Source of the DNA: Gemmatimonadota bacterium
GTDB lineage: Bacteria > Gemmatimonadota > Gemmatimonadetes > Gemmatimonadales > Gemmatimonadaceae
Assembly (NCBI GenBank): GCA_021298835.1
Contig: JAJTHG010000022.1
Coordinates: 1-64,000 of the forward strand
Direction of reading: 5' to 3'
DNA length: 64,000 nucleotides
Part shown: positions 54,501-61,275 of the stretch, piece by piece
Layout: every line of letters starts with the position of its first letter
How positions within the stretch are numbered: the first letter of the stretch is position 1
Program-made: the position numbers and the translations under genes
Notes under the pieces: model-generated
Told to the model about the DNA's origin: nothing
The model's database searches: none
The model's input: only the letters and a program-made list of their open reading frames with translations

Positions 54501-56406
54501 CGGCGGGACCCTCACCGCCACGCTCGGCGGCGGCTACGTGCCGGCGGGGGGTGCTGTGCACGACGTGCTCACCGCCACCAGCACGACCGGCGCCTTCGCC
54601 ACGGTCACCCTGCCGGCCGCCTTCCAGTCGGTCACCTACCCCGGCACCGTGGTGCGCCTGACCGGCCTGTTCGCCGCGGGCCTCAACAGCTTCACGAACG
54701 CCGCCGGCGGCGCGTGGAGTGTCCCGACCAACTGGAGTCTGGGCCGCGTCCCTGTGGCCGGCGACAGCGTCGTCATCGCCGGTGCCGGGACGTACGCCGT
54801 GACGCTCGACGTGGCCTACACCGGGACGTCCATCACCGTCGGCGGCGGTACCGGCAGCCCCACGCTCACCCTCGGCGCGCCGGCGCTGACGCTCGCCTCG
54901 GCGCTCCGACTGCGCAGCGGCGGCACCGTGGCGGCCAACGGCGCCAGCATCAGCGGCGTCGGCGCGGCCATCATCGACGACGGCGCGACGCTCTCGCTCG
55001 CCAACTCGACGATCGCGCTCCCCGTCGCCAACGCCGGCCTGCTGCTCGCCCCCGCCGGCGCGGCGGCCTCGACCGCGTCGCTCACCGGCGGCCTCACCAC
55101 CACCGCCACTTCGGTCGTCCGCACCGTCGGCAACACCGCGGCCGCCGTGACGCTCGCCGTCACCGGCGCCGTCACCAACAACGGGCTCCTCGAGCTCGAT
55201 GCCCAGGGTGCCGGCACCGCCGGTGCCGCGAACACGGTCTCCATCCCCGGCGGGCTCGTCAACGCGGCCGGCGCGACCATCCGCACCACCGCCACGCTCA
55301 GCGGCGCCGCGCGCACCCTCGCCACTGCGCTGTCGAACCAGGGAACCGTGACGCTGCTCGGGCCGCTCGCGCTGCCGGCCAACTCGGCAACCCACACCAA
55401 CAGCGGAACGATCGCGCTCGGCACCGCCGAACTGCGCGTGACGCTGGGGGGCACCGGCGCGGCCTTCACGAACGACGGCGCGATCACCGCCGACACCGCT
55501 GGTCGGCTGGTCGCGACCGGCACCGGCACCTGGACCCAGGGAGCCGGCGGCACGTTCACGGGTGGGACGCTCGCTGCCGCAGCCGGCGCGACGCTCGCCC
55601 TCGACGCCGCCGCCGCTCCCGACACGCTGCGCGCCGAGGATGCGACGGTCTCGCTGGCGGCCGGCGTGACGACGGGCGGCGCGACGATGGTCGTGAGCCG
55701 AGGCACGGTGAACGGGGCGGGACAGGTCACGGTGCAGGCCGGACGGACCCTGACCCTCTCGGCGGCGACGATCGGTGCCGCGCTCGTGAATGCGGGGACG
55801 ATCGTCGTGCGACATCCCGGCACAAGCACCTTGTCTGGTGCGGTCACGACGACGGTCACGTCGGTCATCCGGACGCTCTCCGGGACCGCAGCGGGCGAGT
55901 CTGCGATCCTCGCGATCACCGGCGACCTCGACAACGCCGGCCTCATCGAGCTCGACAGCGAGGCCGCCGGGACCGAGGTCGGCCAAGCGAGCGAATTGTC
56001 CATCGCGGGGCTCCTCACCAACCAGGCCGGAGCGACCCTGCGCGCGACCGGCAACGGCACGGTGGCGCACCGGATCACGGGATCGGTGGTCAATGCCGGG
56101 ACGCTCGACCTCAGCCCGGGGCGCCCCGCACCGCTCCTGATCGACGGATCGTTCACCAACACCGGAACGCTGGTGCTCGACGCCGTGTCGGGCACGCAAC
56201 ATGACGCCCTCGGGGTGACGGGCATCGCGACGCTCGGCGGCACGCTCACGATCAACGGGCTGGCCGGCTACGTCGGCGACGCCGCCGACCAGCTCGAGGT
56301 GCTGAACGCAGGCAGCGTGGTCGGGACGTTCGCGACCCTCGCGCTGCCCGCGGGCCTCCTGAGCGCGACCTACACCGGTACCACGGTCACGATCAGCGGG
56401 ACATAG
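48547..56406 (+). CDS. Giant lysine-free surface protein with Ig-like and beta-helix repeats
   Basis: A protein of about 2619 residues. An N-terminal export signal with Cys (VVCAIGWSC) may be a weak lipobox. Residues about 30-335 hold Ig-like segments, then nine repeats of about 100 residues (335-1275) sharing a VxARDAFGNVATGF-type core and an Ala/Pro-rich joint, like bacterial Ig (Big) domains. Two modules follow (about 1278-2040 and 2040-2619), each opening with NAAGG-x-W and NWSxGRxP-xxDSVVI, continuing as short TNxGTI-type strands of a beta-helix, and ending GGTLT. No C-terminal barrel or LPXTG anchor. Beyond the leader I find no lysine and no cysteine. Start uncertain: GTG 48547 or ATG 48592. 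Probably an adhesin or surface fibre. Confidence 0.88.
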   Translation: MPRFPVPPFARRPASMLGAAVVCAIGWSCADRSTGTLPLAAVDPIRIVAVVGGDTLPFPQGTLRVRLRLGSGVVAADTAFPVGTSTPPPRLTLSLPTASPTTEVTVDVTLTNSGGTELLRADGVVVTARLDPPLQPPTPVAVPLRYVGPGATTATSLQIRASATSGFPGDTITVTADVLDAAGAVIPGVPLVYRSGTPALVAVANPAAGRAELRDGRGTAVVQVRTYATLLDSVALRVQPLPGFLQVIGTEDDSGTVGAVLPSPIRLRVLGSDGQVISGMGIRLTLPTGAISADTLILTDTAGEARASVRLPTRAGQYAVTARVDRGSGLAIVRLTARPAAPDSLLVAGTIPASLVAGTTLPALEVRALDRFGNETPAFVDSVDVRLLRADTAVGPVRRIPTVAGRATIEDLVATAAGPAWRVAAASGTLRAGRSTPFEVRAAPAATLALLDTPAPTLVAGVTIAPLRVAVLDAFGNRATDFTGALAATLAAGPDGATLGGTTSATAVRGEARFDALRLTRAGGPYVLRFSSGALPAADAPAITVSPAAPSALRVVTDAPASSVAGTPIGPILVGAVDEFGNGVPAFATPVTAALQANPGSATLGGTTNATPAGGTAAFGTLSLERAASGYVVRFTAAGLQAALTRAFDVTPAAAAALSLDQAPPTSIEAGAPVGPIVVSVRDAFGNLVASATGPIGVAFGANPGGAPLGGPTSSTVTNGTASFTGPIVERTGTGYTLQVAFGALTVTTAAFDVTPAAAASLAITGGPPASVAAGVTLGNVVVEARDRFGNLATGFSGGVSVTLDANPGATAIVGTTTRSAVGGVATFGDLQLTAAAAGYTLRFDATPAGTIPGVVSSAVTVLPAAPTALVVTTSPAATTTAGSNLAPVVVGARDAFGNAVPTFTGPVTATLATNPQGAVLGGTTTATPAGSSATFAALQVTTVGTGYAITFATPGLSGVTTSAFAVQPAAAARLDITSTPTGAVAGAPLTPFAVTARDAFGNVATGFTGTVTVALGANPAGGALSGTISAVAAAGVATLSDVRLARAGTGYTVITSATGLVPDTTPAFAVAPAAAAALAFRTAPPASVTAGAAFGATVEVRDDFGNVATAFTGAVGLALEANGAGATLGGTVSVNAVAGVATYTALQVTRATTGLVARASAAGLTAGNSSAFAVTPAAATALAVTTGPPPVVGAGAAFGPVVVEARDAFANVVPGYATGVTVSLVPNTTLLGGTLTQVPASGVASFPALVVNAAGTFALQFTSGALTAATTSAFAVGGIVTNRWTNAAGGNWVTDANWSAGRAPLATDSVVIDQAGTYTVTLDAPFTGAWITIGGTTGTQTLALAATRTLTATAPITVRSGGVLQATSATLSASGGGRLDVLAGGVVRLTGATASLQVSNGGTVETRGASSISGALTNAAGATLLVGGNAAQGNATLSVPTFTNQGTIDLTQVDAGGVQTATLASTGTVTNAGTIRALPGTGTGSRTIAATLVNNGTVTVSQPLSLASAGAQHVNGTAGTIGVSEADLTIEQSGASPTFTNQGGITVGATRTLFVGGGTLVQAVGGTITGAGALVAGTGTTLQLAAGSAAPQVSNVTLTSATLGGLGTWTQAAGQTLVLNGATVAGTLATTGAVQVRGAVSVTGSLTTTAATGVSVVGGTTAAALSVTGSLIVAGTLTLTSDGAAAPDASVTTTGGLTIAAGGSLSVLVGTNGGARTINGAVSNAGTIALTSANLNLPGIGAAITNAGTITIPAGRTLTTSAATFNANAGGAIAGAGTFAHSTGGFVIGAGGAAPATDTVSFTGATISGGGFGATASQVVRLTATSVTAPFTVGPVVEVRGATAFGNTVTTTETSLLRIAGDGTLAQPNAAVTMSSGFTNNGVVELTHLAGAAATASLTVTGGTFTNAVGGTLRNLVGVAGGTRTVTATLSNAGRIEFSPGAASPLAVVGAFTNMASGTVAVVVRGAIAGTGHDVLQVEGAATLGGTLTATLGGGYVPAGGAVHDVLTATSTTGAFATVTLPAAFQSVTYPGTVVRLTGLFAAGLNSFTNAAGGAWSVPTNWSLGRVPVAGDSVVIAGAGTYAVTLDVAYTGTSITVGGGTGSPTLTLGAPALTLASALRLRSGGTVAANGASISGVGAAIIDDGATLSLANSTIALPVANAGLLLAPAGAAASTASLTGGLTTTATSVVRTVGNTAAAVTLAVTGAVTNNGLLELDAQGAGTAGAANTVSIPGGLVNAAGATIRTTATLSGAARTLATALSNQGTVTLLGPLALPANSATHTNSGTIALGTAELRVTLGGTGAAFTNDGAITADTAGRLVATGTGTWTQGAGGTFTGGTLAAAAGATLALDAAAAPDTLRAEDATVSLAAGVTTGGATMVVSRGTVNGAGQVTVQAGRTLTLSAATIGAALVNAGTIVVRHPGTSTLSGAVTTTVTSVIRTLSGTAAGESAILAITGDLDNAGLIELDSEAAGTEVGQASELSIAGLLTNQAGATLRATGNGTVAHRITGSVVNAGTLDLSPGRPAPLLIDGSFTNTGTLVLDAVSGTQHDALGVTGIATLGGTLTINGLAGYVGDAADQLEVLNAGSVVGTFATLALPAGLLSATYTGTTVTISGT

Positions 56407-56420
56407 CGCCCGCGGCCGCG

Positions 56421-57713
56421 CTACGCCGAGAGGCCCTTCCGCGCGGCGAGGCCCATGAGCTCGGCGAAGCGATCCACCTCGTCGCGCGTGGTGTAGATCG
56501 AGGGGGTGACCCGCAACCCCTCGAAGTCGGGGTGCTTGATGAGCACGGTGAAGATGCGGTGCCGGCCCCACAGCCACTCGCGCAGCTTGCCCGTATCGAG
56601 GCCTTCGACCTGCACGAGCGCGATGGCCCCCGACCGGTCGTCGTCGATCGGCGTGTGCAGCTTCACGCGGGCACTCTGCTGGCGGAGGGGGGTCGCCCAG
56701 CGCTGGGTGAGCCACCGCAGCCGGCGCCACTTGCGCTCGGCCCCGATGCTCCGGTGGAACGCGAGTGCCAACCCGATCGCGTTGTGGTTCGCCGCCGGAT
56801 GCGTCCCGATCTCCTCGTACTTGCGGATGTTCGCATCCTGCGACTTGTCGGCGCCCATGAGGGGCCAGAGCCCGGGGATCCGCTCGCGCCGGACGTACAG
56901 GAACCCGGTCCCGATCGGGGCGTGCAGCCACTTGTGGAGCGACGTGCCGTAGTAGTCGCAGCCCAGCGAGTCGCGCGTGAAGGGGAAGTGCGCGTACGCG
57001 TGGGCCCCGTCAACGAAGACGGGGATTCCCTTCTCGCGGCCGAGCCGGACGATCTCCGCCACCGGGAAGATCTGCCCGGTGAGAAAGGAGATGTGCATGA
57101 CCTCGATCGCCTTCGTGCGCGGGGTGATCGCCTCGCGGTACCGGCGGACGATCTCGGCGTCGCTCGCGTTCACCGGGGCCGTGATCCGCTTCAGCACGAT
57201 GCCGTCGCGTCGCTCGCGCTGCTCCCACGTCGTAAGCATGCGCGGGTAGTTCTGCGTCGTGACGATGATCTCGTCGCCCTTCGCGAGGTCGAGCCCGAGG
57301 ATCATCGTCTCGTTCGCTTCGCTCGCGTTCCGGACGATCGCCAGCTCCTCCGGGTCGCAGCCGAAGTCGAGCGCGAGCTCCCGGCGAATGACCTCGATGC
57401 GGGGTTCGAGCACCCCCCACATGTGCTCGACCGGGATCTCGTTCGAGAAGCGGAGGTCGCGGATCATCGCCTCGAGCACGTGGCTCGGGGCGGGACTGAC
57501 GCCGCCGTTGTTCAGGTTCGTCACCGTCCGGTCGGCGTCGAAGGCGCGCTGGACCTGCCCCCAGTAGTCCTCGTCGTCGGCGAGGGCGGCGGCGCTCCGG
57601 GTGCCGGCCACCGTCTCGGCGGCCAGCAACCGCCGTACGGCCGTGGCATTGAGCGCCGGGGCCGCGACGGCGGCGCCGGCGAGGCGGGTCATGAACGTGC
57701 GGCGGGAGGGCAT
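56421..57713 (-). CDS. Tat-exported class V aminotransferase-like protein
   Basis: A 430-residue PLP enzyme of the cysteine desulfurase/isopenicillin-N-epimerase group. The PLP lysine lies in TSLHKWLHAPIG, and FVDGAHAYAHF supplies the Asp and His that hold the cofactor. The N-terminus SRRTFM followed by a hydrophobic AGAAVAAPAL stretch is a twin-arginine signal, so the folded holoenzyme is exported. Substrate unknown; an epimerase or lyase acting on a periplasmic amino acid or peptide is plausible. ATG 57713 begins the Tat signal. It converges with the giant surface gene, 14 bp apart. Confidence 0.9.
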   Translation of the reverse strand: MPSRRTFMTRLAGAAVAAPALNATAVRRLLAAETVAGTRSAAALADDEDYWGQVQRAFDADRTVTNLNNGGVSPAPSHVLEAMIRDLRFSNEIPVEHMWGVLEPRIEVIRRELALDFGCDPEELAIVRNASEANETMILGLDLAKGDEIIVTTQNYPRMLTTWEQRERRDGIVLKRITAPVNASDAEIVRRYREAITPRTKAIEVMHISFLTGQIFPVAEIVRLGREKGIPVFVDGAHAYAHFPFTRDSLGCDYYGTSLHKWLHAPIGTGFLYVRRERIPGLWPLMGADKSQDANIRKYEEIGTHPAANHNAIGLALAFHRSIGAERKWRRLRWLTQRWATPLRQQSARVKLHTPIDDDRSGAIALVQVEGLDTGKLREWLWGRHRIFTVLIKHPDFEGLRVTPSIYTTRDEVDRFAELMGLAARKGLSA

Positions 57714-57835
57714 GTCGGGCACCTGGGCGCGTGGGGACCCCGCGAATGTCCGGGATGGACGGAGGTTCGTAAAGGGGGGCGTGCACACCGGAAGGACTGC
57801 CAACCGGTCCCGAGGATGGCGAGACTTCACGGACC

Positions 57836-58420
57836 ATGATCGTCCTCGACGCCTTCTCCGCCATCCTTGCGGTCCTCCAGCAGGCCTTCTTCGGCGCTGC
57901 CGCGATCGCCGCGGTCGCCGCCGGCCTCGACTGGGGGGTTCGCACGCGACGCATCCCGCCCTTCAGCCCCTTGGCCCGCTGGGTGCGCGGTTCCGTCTCG
58001 CCGCTCTTCGCGCCCATGGAGCGGCGCATCGTGCGCGCTGGCGGGCTGCCGACGTCCGCGCCATGGTGGACACTCGCCGCCGTCGTGATCGGTGGGATCG
58101 TCCTGCTGTCGCTGCTCGGCTTCCTGCGCGAGCAGCTCGCGATGGCGCTGGTGCTCGGGTCGCAGGGGGCGGGCGGGCTGCTGCGCCTCGCCGCCTCGCT
58201 GACCTTCGGGTTCCTGAACATCGCCCTGCTGTGGCGCGTGATCTCGTCGTGGGTGCAGGCGTCGCCGTGGTCGCCGTGGGTGCGCTGGTCGTATGCCGCC
58301 ACCGAGTGGATGCTCGCCCCGATCCGCAGCATCCTGCCGTCCATGGGGATGATCGACCTCAGCCCGCTCGTCGCCTACTTCCTGCTCGGACTGGTCCGCA
58401 GCTTCGTACTGCGCTTCTAG
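57836..58420 (+). CDS. YggT-family membrane protein
   Basis: A 194-residue integral membrane protein with four main helices. The late LAPIRSILPSMGMIDLSPLV segment is the YggT signature and a weaker copy (SPLFAPMERRIV) comes earlier, so two YggT repeats are present. Family members are linked to cell division, membrane integrity or osmotic tolerance, with unclear mechanism. It is divergent from the aminotransferase gene and convergent with the lipoprotein gene; a GCGGG-CGA-CCCGC hairpin fills the 15-bp gap. Confidence 0.85.
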   Translation: MIVLDAFSAILAVLQQAFFGAAAIAAVAAGLDWGVRTRRIPPFSPLARWVRGSVSPLFAPMERRIVRAGGLPTSAPWWTLAAVVIGGIVLLSLLGFLREQLAMALVLGSQGAGGLLRLAASLTFGFLNIALLWRVISSWVQASPWSPWVRWSYAATEWMLAPIRSILPSMGMIDLSPLVAYFLLGLVRSFVLRF

Positions 58421-58435
58421 CGGGCGACCCGCACC

Positions 58436-59071
58436 CTAGCGCCGGATGACCGGGCCTTCGACGCGCGCCTGCAGATTGTGGTTGACGCGAACGCCGACCT
58501 GCCCGGCACTCGGCAGACCCGCGGCGGCGATGGCCGTCACCGGCTGGTCGCCGACGAAGAAGCGAATGGTGTCCGGCGTGACCTGCACGGCGAGCGGCCA
58601 GGTGGCCGTCCCGGCCGCGTCGAGCTTCGCCACGGCAGGGGACGCCGTCCACGGCACCACATCGCGCGTGGAGGATCCCTCGCGAACCTTGACGAGGAAC
58701 AACCCGTCGCCTCGGACGAGGAAGTAGAGATATCGCTGCGCGGGCCCTTCGAGGTCGCTCCCGCCGAGGAAGATCCCGGAGGCCTCGAAGTGCTTGTACG
58801 GCGCCAGCTGCCGCATGGTGGCCTCGATGCGGTAGGTCCCGCTCGCCGTATCGGCCACCCGCCACGCGATGAAGGCCGGGCCGGTGACGACCCGTGCGCC
58901 GGATCCGTCGGGGGTCCACGAGACGTCGGCGACGCTCGACGAATCGTCGGCTCGGCCCCGCCAGTCGGCGGGAAGGCCGGTCCCGACGACCTTGACGTCG
59001 GCGTCGTCGGAACCACGGGAACAGGCAGCCAGCGGGATCGCCGCGAGGGCGAGGGCGAGGAGCGTGCGCAT
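58436..59071 (-). CDS. Lipoprotein with concanavalin-like fold
   Basis: A 211-residue lipoprotein: signal sequence and lipobox LAAC (Cys17), then a beta-sandwich-like domain. Segments such as EASGIFLGGSDLEGP, YLYFLVRGDGLFLVKVREG and VGVRVNHNLQARVEG resemble the DUF1080/laminin-G-like carbohydrate-binding sandwich. A role in binding sugars or cell-wall material is possible. TAGACT lies 6 nt before the ATG and includes the TAG stop of the upstream gene on the same strand. Confidence 0.8.
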   Translation of the reverse strand: MRTLLALALAAIPLAACSRGSDDADVKVVGTGLPADWRGRADDSSSVADVSWTPDGSGARVVTGPAFIAWRVADTASGTYRIEATMRQLAPYKHFEASGIFLGGSDLEGPAQRYLYFLVRGDGLFLVKVREGSSTRDVVPWTASPAVAKLDAAGTATWPLAVQVTPDTIRFFVGDQPVTAIAAAGLPSAGQVGVRVNHNLQARVEGPVIRR

Positions 59072-59077
59072 GGGAAG

Positions 59078-59083
59078 AGTCTA
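59078..59083 (-). promoter_or_regulatory. -10-like hexamer of the lipoprotein gene, overlapping the DUF2306 stop
   Basis: TAGACT (minus, 59083-59078) ends 6 nt before the ATG at 59071. Its TAG is the stop codon of the DUF2306 gene, just as at 30884 the hexamer reuses the receiver's stop. Confidence 0.4.
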
Positions 59084-59863
59084 GCTCGCTTGCGCGAGCG
59101 CCCGCGAGTGGGGCTGGGATTCGCGGCCGCCGCGGTGAACGAGATCCCCTTGGCCGACGCCCGGGGTCCGGCGCGTGGCGAAGTGCAGCAGGAAAGCGAC
59201 CTCGAGCGTCAGGAGGGGCACGGCCCACCCCGCCCACGCCATGATGATCCCCCGGGACTGCTCGTCGGCGATGCCCAGGCGCTGCAGGGCGATGTGCCCG
59301 AGACGGACCCAGATGAAGCTCAGGGTCGTGACGTAGCTTCGGAGCATCCAGCGCGCGTGCGGGATGAAGCGCCGCTGCGCGAGGTGCCAGACGGCCATGC
59401 CCGTCGTGCCCAGCCACGCGAACGCGAGCCCGACCCCTCCCGCCTGCACGATGGGGCCGCCGTTCGCCTTGAGCGCCAGCGCCAGACCGGCGACCGCCGA
59501 GACGAAAAGCCCGACGATATACGAGACACCGACTACGCGGTGCAGCCGACGCGCGTTGCGCCGCAGGTACGGCACGAACTGGAGCGGGCCGGTGAGGAAG
59601 GCCACGAGCCCGCCTGCGATGTGGACCTGGAGCCAGTTGCGCTGATCCCAGAAGTGGCGCGTGTAGGACTCGGGGGTGACCACGAGGAAGTGCGGCAGGT
59701 CACCCTTGAGATACCGAGCCATCTGCACGTACGACACCACGACGCCGATGATCGTGAGCCAGCGAACCGCCTGACGCTGCGTTGCGCTCAGGGCGTATCC
59801 TCCGGCGGATCGCGCACGCCAGGGCGTCGGATCGGTGAACGGCACGGCGACGTTGTTCCGCAT
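59081..59863 (-). CDS. DUF2306-family membrane protein
   Basis: A 260-residue membrane protein with about seven helices. It carries paired His positions on helices (QVHIAGGLVAF, LHRVVGVSYI, HLAQRRFIPHARWML) typical of the DUF2306 family, which may bind heme or quinone. Function unknown. The C-terminus is His/Arg-rich and cytoplasmic. Same strand as the lipoprotein gene, 9 bp apart. Confidence 0.82.
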   Translation of the reverse strand: MRNNVAVPFTDPTPWRARSAGGYALSATQRQAVRWLTIIGVVVSYVQMARYLKGDLPHFLVVTPESYTRHFWDQRNWLQVHIAGGLVAFLTGPLQFVPYLRRNARRLHRVVGVSYIVGLFVSAVAGLALALKANGGPIVQAGGVGLAFAWLGTTGMAVWHLAQRRFIPHARWMLRSYVTTLSFIWVRLGHIALQRLGIADEQSRGIIMAWAGWAVPLLTLEVAFLLHFATRRTPGVGQGDLVHRGGRESQPHSRALAQAS

Positions 59864-59970
59864 CAGCCGTGCCTGCCGTGATCGGGGCCGTCGTCACACG
59901 GCTGCGCCGTGCAATTGCGCCGATCAACCGGAAAAGGATCGGTGGGGGGACACTGCCTGAGCAATGAGTG

Positions 59971-61275
59971 TCACGCCAGTGGCATCTGCCCGCCCGGCTT
60001 GACCTGCTGCGGTGCGCGACCGTTGCGCAGCCGCGACGCCACGATCAGCGCAATGGCGTACGCGAGCATCGCGGCGACCCAGTCCCACCATAGCGCATAG
60101 GACATCACGCCACTCGCGTATCGCGTCACCCAGATGGTGGTCCCCATGGCCACCGATGGCGGCACCGCGAGCAGCCATGTCGGTGCGGCCCCGGCCACCG
60201 TCCAGATGGCGATGACCAGGGCCGGTCCGACCAGCCACAGCACGTCGAGCAGGCGCACGCGACCGAGCCGCCGGGAGACCCACTCCGGGACGAGCAGCCG
60301 CCAGCTGCGGCGGACCGACGGCTCGATCGCACCGCGAGCCACGAGGGTCGTCCCGGCGCGCCGCAGGCGGGCCTCCACGGACACCCCGTGCATCTCCCGG
60401 TACATGATGGCCTCCACGGTATCGCCCCGTCGCGGGACGGCGGGCAGCTGCGTCTCGGCGTACGCCGGCACGAGTCCCCATTCGGCGGCGCGCTGCGCGG
60501 GCCGGCCACGCGCCATGCCGCGCTCCACCGTCACCACCCCGACCACCGCACGCGCCCGGCCGTACACGCCGCTCGTCAGGAAGCCGTCGGGAGCGTCATG
60601 CAGCACGACACCGCGCACCTGCAGCCGGAACGCCGACGCCTCCAGCGCCCGCGCCACGCGGGCGGTGTCGAGTGTCCATTCGAACGGCTCGTTCGCCAGC
60701 CGTGTCTCGAGCAGGCGAAACCCGAGCGCGATGGTATCGTCGGCGACCGGGCGGCGGCGCACCATGAGCTCGACGGTCGCGATCCGCGGGGGCCAGCGCA
60801 GCGCGAGCGAGTCCAGCATCAAGTGGCCCGCCCACGGCAACACGCCGAGCGCCACGAGCCGCCGCGCGGTCGCGGGCTGGGGCCACCACCACCGCCCGCT
60901 ATACGCGGCAGCCCCCAGCCATGTCCCCGTCGCGTTCGTGAGGACGTCGAGGATCGACGTATCGCGGCCCGGCACCGCGTAGTGCTGCGCCACCTCGATG
61001 CCGGACGACCCGACGAACCCGATCGCCAGCGCCGCCACCGGATGCCAGCCGGACAATGCGAGCGCGACTCCCAACGGCACGAACAGCACGACGTTGTCCA
61101 CGCCGTCCTGCAGCCATCGTCCGCAGGTGATGCACCACAGCGGCTGGCTCGCGTCTCCCCACTGAGGGGTCAGCGTGACCGCGGCGATCAACGCCGCGCT
61201 CAGGAGTCCCACCGTGCGGGCGACCCGTGCCCGCGCCCGGCTCACCGGAGCGCGAGCGGCGATGCGCCCGCTCAC
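59971..61275 (-). CDS. VanZ-family membrane protein, long form
   Basis: A 434-residue protein. The N-terminal VanZ-like part (about 10-135) has VDNVVLFVPLG, SSGIEVAQHY and DVLTNATGTWLGA. A soluble beta-rich central region (about 165-330) and three more helices at the end (about 345-425) follow. VanZ-type proteins occur in polysaccharide and glycopeptide-related loci. GTG 61275 overlaps the upstream hydrolase TGA by GTGA, so coupling is likely. With the hydrolase and glycosidase upstream this suggests a cell-surface polysaccharide cluster. Confidence 0.82.
   Translation of the reverse strand: MSGRIAARAPVSRARARVARTVGLLSAALIAAVTLTPQWGDASQPLWCITCGRWLQDGVDNVVLFVPLGVALALSGWHPVAALAIGFVGSSGIEVAQHYAVPGRDTSILDVLTNATGTWLGAAAYSGRWWWPQPATARRLVALGVLPWAGHLMLDSLALRWPPRIATVELMVRRRPVADDTIALGFRLLETRLANEPFEWTLDTARVARALEASAFRLQVRGVVLHDAPDGFLTSGVYGRARAVVGVVTVERGMARGRPAQRAAEWGLVPAYAETQLPAVPRRGDTVEAIMYREMHGVSVEARLRRAGTTLVARGAIEPSVRRSWRLLVPEWVSRRLGRVRLLDVLWLVGPALVIAIWTVAGAAPTWLLAVPPSVAMGTTIWVTRYASGVMSYALWWDWVAAMLAYAIALIVASRLRNGRAPQQVKPGGQMPLA

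Noticed and set aside
54238-56931. An 897-codon minus-strand frame
   Set aside because: Shadow of the beta-helix modules and of the aminotransferase gene; no recognisable protein features.
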